A stretch of DNA of 64,000 nt, taken from the NCBI GenBank assembly GCA_039028895.1, contig JBCCHF010000005.1, forward strand, positions 124,001-188,000, given 5' to 3'. The notes beneath the pieces are model-generated. The model had not been told where the DNA came from, did no database searches, and worked only from the letters and a program-made list of their open reading frames with translations. The translations under genes and the position numbers were made by a program. Below, piece after piece: positions 43,106 to 52,100 of this stretch; position 1 is the first letter of the stretch, and every line of letters starts with the position of its first letter. The stretch comes from JAHDCJ01 sp039028895. Its GTDB lineage: Bacteria > Bacteroidota > Bacteroidia > Chitinophagales > Saprospiraceae.

Positions 43106-46100
43106 TTAATTCAGAATTTTGAAACGCAGTCGATCATCTGGTGCACGTGCTTTGGTGTAAACCGTAATGGCACTTACCGCTCCAGGTCTCAGGATGTCAG
43201 GAGGACCATTAGGTTCTTCGAATTCAAGATGCAAGTCCTGAAGATTCAGGAATAATAGGTCAGGATCAAAGGCCAGGGCAGCACCAACAAGACTCTTGAG
43301 GAATCGATTTGGAGATGGAATATCTACATTCCCGGCATTGGTATAGGCAATGGTCACTGCGACAGTCCGGTTAAAACGGGCATTTGGCGGATGTTGGATA
43401 TCTACGAGGAGCGTAAAGTCAGCACCTTCGACAATGGTGAATCCATCATCGATGCCTGCTTGTGCCCCATCTGGTTTAACCATAAAAATATCATAAATGC
43501 CGGCTTCTGAGCCATTGAGGTCGAAGGTGACAAAGGCTTTACTCGGGTCAATAAAAATTACATTACTTGAGAAGATGGTTCCCAGCACCGGATCTTCGAT
43601 TTTTCCGAACATGCCAAAGCTGAATTTAGCCCCTTTGACCAATACCGTGATCTGGCCGGTATTACCACCTTCATTAGCATTGACGGAAAAGACCTCAAAA
43701 TCAAGTCGTCTGGCTCTTACTTCAATTGCCTGGTCGTCTGCAATTGGAGTTTGACCATAAATGAGCAGGTAATAAGTGCCGGACTGCAACGCAGGTACGA
43801 TCAAAGTCTGGTCGCCCATGATGAGGTCATCCTGATTGAAGTCAAAATCTGACCTAGTAGGGATTTCCTCATAACTCATGTATAATTCATTAGCACCGAA
43901 TAGAGAATCGGCTTCCAGTTCCACCAATAGTGTTTCGCCGCTTAACGAATCTGGTATTTCGAGCCTGTAATAAAGGCCTACATCGTTGTTGAGTGTGTTT
44001 GGTACCCAAACTTCCAGTGGCAATTCAGGTACATCCACAGTCATTTTTCCAATGGAAGCACTGGTATTATTGGTTTCATTAGCTTCGAAAATGTTATTGA
44101 GCACATCGGTTCTGGTGATTACGTGATAATCGCCTAAAGGTAGTCCTGGGAGGTTGCCAGTGAAAGTATAACTCTGCGTCCCGCCAACAGGTAGGCTCAC
44201 CATATTCCCCTGTACCTCAAACAAGACATCATTAATATCCCAAACAGTGTCAGTAGAGAAGTAAATGGCGTCACTCTTTATACCCGAAGCGGGGTTGAGG
44301 CCTTCATTTTGCACGTCCCAGTCAATCGTAACCGGACTGTTCACCAAGCCCATCACTGGTACAGTAATATCTCCGACAACCAGGTCTGAAGGAGGCGGCT
44401 GGGTAAGTGCTAATGTACCATTGGCCACATTATTATCCTCTGCCATGTGTTCATATTCTACACTGTTGGCATCTGTTTTCAATAACAATACATAGTTCCC
44501 AGTCGCGCCGGCAGATGTAAAAACGGCTGTCGTGTCTGTATAACTTTCACCTGGCATCAGGTTTCCGGAAAATGCGACACTACCCAGAATTTCATCTTCA
44601 CTATCCACAAATAAATCATCTGATAAGTAGATTCTGTCAATCCAGTTGCCTGAAAGGGTAGGACCTGAACCAGTATTTTGAACTGTCCATATGACCTGAA
44701 ATGGTTGCCCTGAAGTCGCTGTTGGCGGAACTGTCAAAGCAGTGACTTGCAGATCTCTTGGCGGTGTTAATTGAATATTGATTGGATGAGCCATAACATT
44801 ATTCTGCATGTCAGGATCATCTTCATTAAATATGGAATAATCGGTAACCAGCAATAGAAATTTGTTACCATCGATATTTTCTGGTAAGGTAACTGATCGG
44901 GATGTCGAATAAGTATTGGTATTTGGCCAATCGGATAGATATATCTGCAAGTCGATGATAAATTCATCGGATGCATCCCAAATGGCATCATCAGAAATGA
45001 AGATACCATCATACCAATAATCATAATTGAAAAGGATTGAATCGTTGGCCAGGTTTTCTACTGTCCAGTCAAGCTGAATGTCTTCTCCCGTGAAAGCTGT
45101 AGTCGGTCCGAAGAGGTCAGTAACAGCCAGGTCAGGTATAGGGTAATTGACAAAGATGGAATCACCACGGAGAATGTTGTTGGCATTCATGCCATTTTCA
45201 AAAATATTATCAGTCAGGTCAGTAGCAATGTAGATGTAACAAATGTTGACATCTACGCCAGGCGGCAATGGGGGCAGAATTACCTCAGTGGAAATAGAAT
45301 AAGTGTCCAATGGCATAAGTGGCTGCTCTCGGGTAAACGATTTAAGCAATATAGCATTGCCAACCCCCGGCCAAACCGGACTGTCTGTCAGGTAAACCTG
45401 ATCCACCCAGTTTGAACCTTCAGCATCATCTGCTCCATCATTGGTAATAGAAAAACTTATGGGAATTGGAAATTGAAAACCTGCTGTTGCTGTATCAGGT
45501 ACAATGACTTCACTCACCGCCAGATCAGCTGCAGGACCCAGGGTAACAGAGATCGGGATGGATTTGATATTGTTGGCCTCGCTGCCATCCTCGAAAATAC
45601 TGTTGAACTGGTCACAAACAAGATGTAACCAATAGTTGCCACTAAACCCGTCTGGTATCGTAATACTTTGTTGTACATTCAATGTATTTCCAGATTCGAT
45701 CTCGTTTCCAGTGACTTTGGAAGACAGGAATGTGGAATTCGAAATGTTAAACACCGGGTTGGTGGAAATATAAATGCCGTCAGACCAGGCTTCGAAAACT
45801 TTATCGCCAAGGCCGATATTCTCAACATCCCAATCAATCAAAAATGGTTCTCCCGAAGTGACGCCTATTGGTGCGTTTACAACAAAGACTGCCAGATCAG
45901 GGGCGTTTATGGTAATTGGTTGGGTGACGATGTTATTGTCTTCAAAAGTAAATTCAAAAACGCTATTATCATCATCCACGGAAAGGTGTAAATAATAGTT
46001 ACCTGCAATATCATCGGGTAGCGAGAATTGGATAAGCTCGTTATACGTGTCAGTAGGATTCAAAATCGGACTTTGAAATGCTGTAGCACGAATCTGCATG

Positions 46101-49100
46101 TCACCTGCACCGAAAACCGGATTATCACTAATGTAGATCCTGTCGTTCCAGCTCGGGTTATTTGGAGGAGATCCGCCCTGGTTTTCAACAACCCAGTCAA
46201 CAGTGATAGACTCTTTTGTACTTGCCGTTGCCGGAAGATTAGAATTGATAATTGCAAGGTCAGTTGGTGGTGTGAGGATAATGTTGATCGAATCGTTTCG
46301 GGTAACGTTATTTTGATCAAATACATGCTCGTAAATGTTCATATTGGCATCAGTGGAAACATAAATATAGTAGGTGCCATCAATGCCCAGTGGTAAGGTT
46401 AATGTCTGGTTTTCAGCATAATTTTCCATGGATAACAAACCTCCAGAATGAATAAATGATCCAAGCTCTGTGGCATTGCCCAAAATAAAATTCTCATCCG
46501 AGGAAATATAGACTTTGTCAATCCAGGTGTTTGATTCCGTTGCTCCGGTACCATTGTTTTCAACGGTCCAGTTTACTGAGATATCCATTCCTGAAAAGGC
46601 CGTAGCAGGAGTTAGCACACTCGTCACCTGTAGATCAGGCGGCGGAGTCAGGTTAATGGTAATTTGTGTGGCAGATATGAGTAAATTATTGTCTTCGTCA
46701 GATTCATTTACATATCCGCCATCATCAGTTCGAACGATCAGATAGAAGGTACCAATGAATCCTTGCGGAATGGTAAGCGTGACCATTTGCAAATAAGATT
46801 CGAACCCATTTAATGCCGTGACATTGAGACTGGAGCCAAAAGAATCATCTAGCCCAGGCTGATATTCATCATCAGCCGACAAGTATACGCGGTCTCCCCA
46901 GGTTGTCATGCCCGTCGCACCTTCGTCGATGTTGTCGACTTGGAAAGAGACTTGTACCTCTTCCCCTGAAAAAGCAGTTGCCGGGAAATTCAGATTGGAA
47001 ATTATGAGGTCTGGCCTTTCAATAATGGTAAATGTTTGAACGGGGCCCGGAATTTCCTCGCAGGCATTCACAGCATGAACGACCCATTGATATTGCGTTC
47101 CATAAGCAAGAGAGAACTCATCAAAATTAATAACTGTCAGTCCAGGATAAGTTGCGGTTCCGGGTTGTGAATTGCCTGCTTCCCAGACGTAAACGTCATA
47201 AGATGTTGCGTTAGCCACAGGAGCCCAAGAGAAATTGACGGGGAGCTCAAGGTCTGTAGTGCCATCGGCAGGGATCATGTTGGTAGGAGCTCCACCAAGT
47301 GCCATACCATTGGTGACTACCTGGTTGGATAAGGTGTCATTTCCGGTAACAGCATCACCTGCAAGAAGAGTATATGCCTCGAAAGTATAATCTGCATAAG
47401 CGATTAAATTGGCTTTCGCCGTAAAAGTATAATCAAGCGAACCACCTGCCGGGATATTCAGTGCCCCGACATTTTCAATCACCTCGCCATTGCCATCGAT
47501 AGTATATGCCACATCAAAGCCGGTCTGAGACTCTCCGCTAAAGTTGGTGATAGTTACGGTCACGTCTTCATCTGCCGAAAGATCACATCCGCTTACAGGA
47601 GCGATGAGTGCAGTGATACCGACATCAGCCACAAAATCACCAAATTCGTCGGCACCAATATCAGGATGGGTCGGATTACGCGGTTGTCCATCAAAATCGA
47701 AGCCTACTTCTGGTAGCGGTGTTCCCATGCTGTCAATACCGATTTGAGATACATGCAGATCACTGTCTGATGTATAAAGCGGGTCTAGATTTAATCCATT
47801 AGCATCAAATCCACTGGTGCCTTGCCAACCTGCAAAGTCAGTGCCTGCATCCTGGTAAGCCATCAGCGTTGCCCCGGAACTGAAATAGTTGTTATAATCA
47901 AAAATTCCGGATGAAGGGATGCCTAGAAAATTAGTATACAAGGCAAAACCATCAGCCGAGTTAACGAAATTATTGTTGACGATATTGATAATGCCACTTG
48001 AGACGTTACCCACATACATTGCCCTGGAAGCCAGATTTGAGCTACCCGACATATGGACGTTATTATGGTAGAATTTTTGGCGTGTCCCACCAATTATTTC
48101 AACTGCCCGATTACCATCAGAGATATGCAGGAAATTATTTGATATCAGCGCCTCGACATTGGTAGAACCATTGACTTGTTCAAGGGTCATGGCGTGCTGT
48201 CCACCATTCATGTCGACCTGGTTGCCTGATATGCTGAGACCATGATCAAAGTAATTCCTTAAATTATTGAACTCAAATCCTATGGCAGTGCTATGGGTAT
48301 TGCTGCTTGTATAGGTGTTATTATTGAACTGAATACCTGATTGTAATCGAATTTCAGCTCCTGATACATAATGATCTTCAAACAGGTTACCAGTTACCAC
48401 CAGCCCGGTATCAATTAAGCTGGCATTTGAAAATGTACCCCAATAGTACATACCATGGGTTCCTCCTTTGAAGTGGTTGTTGGTAATTGTCACGTTGTCT
48501 GCTCTTGCATTAGACTTGACCATAATTGCTCTGGTAGTCTGGCTATTTATGGTGGTGGGCAGACTTTCAAGAACACAGTTTTCGAAGCTTACCTCCTTTG
48601 TGCCATCTAACATGCTGACCACTACACCGTATTCTGTACTTGTGGAACTTAAGCTCAGGTTTTTAAAATGCATGAATTTTGTTGCGTTGAGTGTCAAGAC
48701 GGGTATTGACTGGATAGCTGTAGAGCTGAATTCAATAACCACATCTGTGCTGTCACCTGTTTCTGATTGCCAGGTTACGGTATTGGTTAAGGAACTTCCC
48801 AAAACAGGATTTATCATCATACCATCAGATAAGGTATAAGTTGCTGACCCAATATTGAAGATTACTGGTCCGGTTACCCCTCCTTTGGCCAGTGCAGTCA
48901 ACGCAGCCTCAATTGACAGGAAATCGGGTATCCCGGAGCTAATAGTATATATGCCTGACAAGCCTGCCCAGATTTCCGTTTCTACCACTTGATTATTGGT
49001 GCTGTTGAGATCAGTACCAGCATTTGGCCCTGAAGTGGAAGCTGTAATTGTGTAATTAATGCCTGCCTCGAATTCATAAGTCCCAAGTGTTACATCGACA

Positions 49101-52100
49101 AATTCTCCTGGATTTAATGTGCCTGACCATGCAAAGGGTGTTTGTAAACTTGAATTAACGTCCCAGTTAATGGTCACCGAGTTTAGCGTAATCGAACCGT
49201 AGTTAAAAAGTCTTACAACTACATTGTTTAGCCCTTCCGGGAAAATGACAGATGGATCGATGATACCTGAAATACCAGCATCAAGCCCGATAACCGGGGT
49301 GTACTCGTCGGCCCCTATATCCGGAGTGAGACCATCCCTGATATCGCCATCAATATCCGCAGGGATTTCGGGAATTGGCATAGCTTGGCCTACTAATAAT
49401 CCGTTTTGGATATGAAGGTCAGAATTACTAACAAAATTCGGATCGACAGATATGGAATTGGCGTCAAATCCTGACACCGCTTGCCATTGGGCCAGGTTAA
49501 TTTGGACCTGTCCATTGAAAGATGTTAGATTGTCACCATTTGAGAATAGATTATTATGATCAGATTGGATGATTTGGTCCCCATCTTCATCGTCAATCGC
49601 AATCCCGGTTCCTGTATTGGCAAATATATTGTTCAACAAGTAAATGTCATTCGCTCCATTCTCAACGTGGAAGCAGATATTGGTTCCAGCAGTGGTTTTT
49701 AATGATCGAACGGAGTTATAATAAATGTTTTGATCATCACTGTTTTGAATCCAAATACCACGAGCGTTTACAGCATTGAGTTCTCCGACAGCAATAAAAT
49801 TATTGGCGATCAAGCCCTGGTCATTGGTCAAACCATTGCAAAATTGAAGTCGCAAACCATAAACATTGGAGATAATTTGATTACCAATAACTTGAACCCC
49901 AAGGTCGCAGTTGACCAGGTCGATGCCCACTACGGTCTGGCTTGCAGTGCCTGTAGTAATGATATTGCCTGAAATAAAGGCAGCATCATTATATGCCAAC
50001 TCAATACCTGCAAAAATCTGACCGATCAATTCATTATTTTCAATGACGGTACCGGTTTGGTTATTAAAGGAAGTTCCAAGAAGTTGGATGCCATTGGATC
50101 CGTTTTCGATCTTGTTGTTACGGATTATCGTATTGGTGTTAGGACCAATTTGCGACCTGATTACCGACTGATTTGAAAAGTCATTAGTCGGCGCTATTCC
50201 GGTAAGGATATTATTTGCAATCGTGATATTATCGGATTGGTTCTGTATTTCAATAGCAAGACCATTCGTTGTTCCAAGATTGCGAATCGTCATTTCCCGA
50301 AAGGTGAATTGGTCGGCACCATCAAGTCGGACAACATAAGGATCCGTGGTATTACTTGTAAATTCAAGAATGACCAGAGTGCTGTCACCAGCCTCTGATT
50401 GGAACGTTACCCAATTGGTAGCAGATGAGCCAGGAATCTCGGGAATAACTACCTGTTCATTATAAGTCCCGGATCTGATATTTATATTGACAGCTCCGGC
50501 TACACCACCAAGTGTCATCGCGTTTACAGCATTGCCAAACGTCGGGAAATCCGGTGTAATGCCTCCGAGGGTATAATCGCCAATTAACCCTGCGTAAAGA
50601 TCTTCAACAGAAACTGTATCGTTGGTCATATTGCCATCAGGCATCCCATTTGGATTTATGGCAATGACTTCAATATCATAAGGTGTTTCCAGTTCAAAAT
50701 CAAATGTTCCCAGCTCGAGATTCGTGATTTCTCCACCTGGGCCAAGAGTGCCAGACCAGTTGAATTGAGGTTGGGCCAGTCCATTAATCGACCAATCTAG
50801 ATCCACGGAGGTGAGATCAGTAGTGCCGTTATTAACCAGGTGTACCTGAATGGGGTTATTCCCTTCCGGGAAAACCATGACAGGAGAAGTGATATCAACT
50901 AACGATACATCTTCCTGTGGTGGACTGAATTCATCAGCACCAATGTCAGGATTGATGGCGTCTCTAGGTTGTCCGTCAATGTCGTCGGTTACTGCTGTAA
51001 GCGGTGTGCCCACGCCATCAAGGGCTACGGTAGTAGTGTGAAGGTCAAAGACATCTGAATAAAAAACGACGGCACTCAAAGAATTGGCTTCATGACCAGA
51101 AGCGGCCTGATAGGCAATGAAGTCTGTTTGATTAGTGCCATTCCAGATACCCAGGTTCGCCCCTGTGGTATAAAGATTATTGAAATCAGCGTCGAAATTA
51201 TCGTCAGGTTCAACACTGACAGCTACACCCTCCGCAAAATTGGTGAAAATGTTATTCCTTAAGGTAAGGTTTATGGTACTGCTGGTGAAAAATGCTCGAG
51301 TTGTAGGGTTTGATATACCTTCAATATTAACACTGTTGTAAAAGACATCAATGTTTTCTGAGTTGGTAATCTGTAATCCTTCTGCACCTAATACGCTCTG
51401 ATCGAGATCAATACTGATAAAGTTATTGGCGATCAAACCTCTTTCAATAGTGGAGACTTCTGAGTTATTGACGAATATGCCCTGGAATGTTTCCAGAATA
51501 CCGATCTGGTTTTTGGTAATCTCAAATGTACTATCACAGAATTCCATGAAAATGCCATAAAAGACATTATCCATGGTCGAATTAATCGTATTACCTGATA
51601 CATGAGGATGAGAAACGGAAGAAAGGTCGATACCGGCCCGAGCCTGTTGCGAGAAGATATTGTCTGTAATGATGAACCCTGATGCAGGATTACCGACAGA
51701 TCCATCATGGCTGATAGCAGAGCTTCCTCCTTCAAAGAAATTACCAATAAACTCGTTGTCATCATTTGAAGGATTACCGACACTCAGTGTTTGTGAGGAT
51801 ACGATATTTACCGCATCGCCATGGGTGTTATTGATCTGATTTCTGAGGATACAGTTCTCAAAGCGATTGCACGAAGCACCATTTTCCATAACAACGACCC
51901 GCCCGTGCACAAAATCTAAGTTTTCTATGGTGATATCCTTAAATATAAGGCCATCTGCACCATCAATAAACAAGGTATAATTTTGAGCAGGGCTTCCTGT
52001 TGCGGAAATCACCACGTCTGCAGGATTACCGGATTCAGACTGGAAGGTTACCTTATTTGTACAGTTAGCGCCTAAAATCGGGGTGATTAAAATAAGTTCT

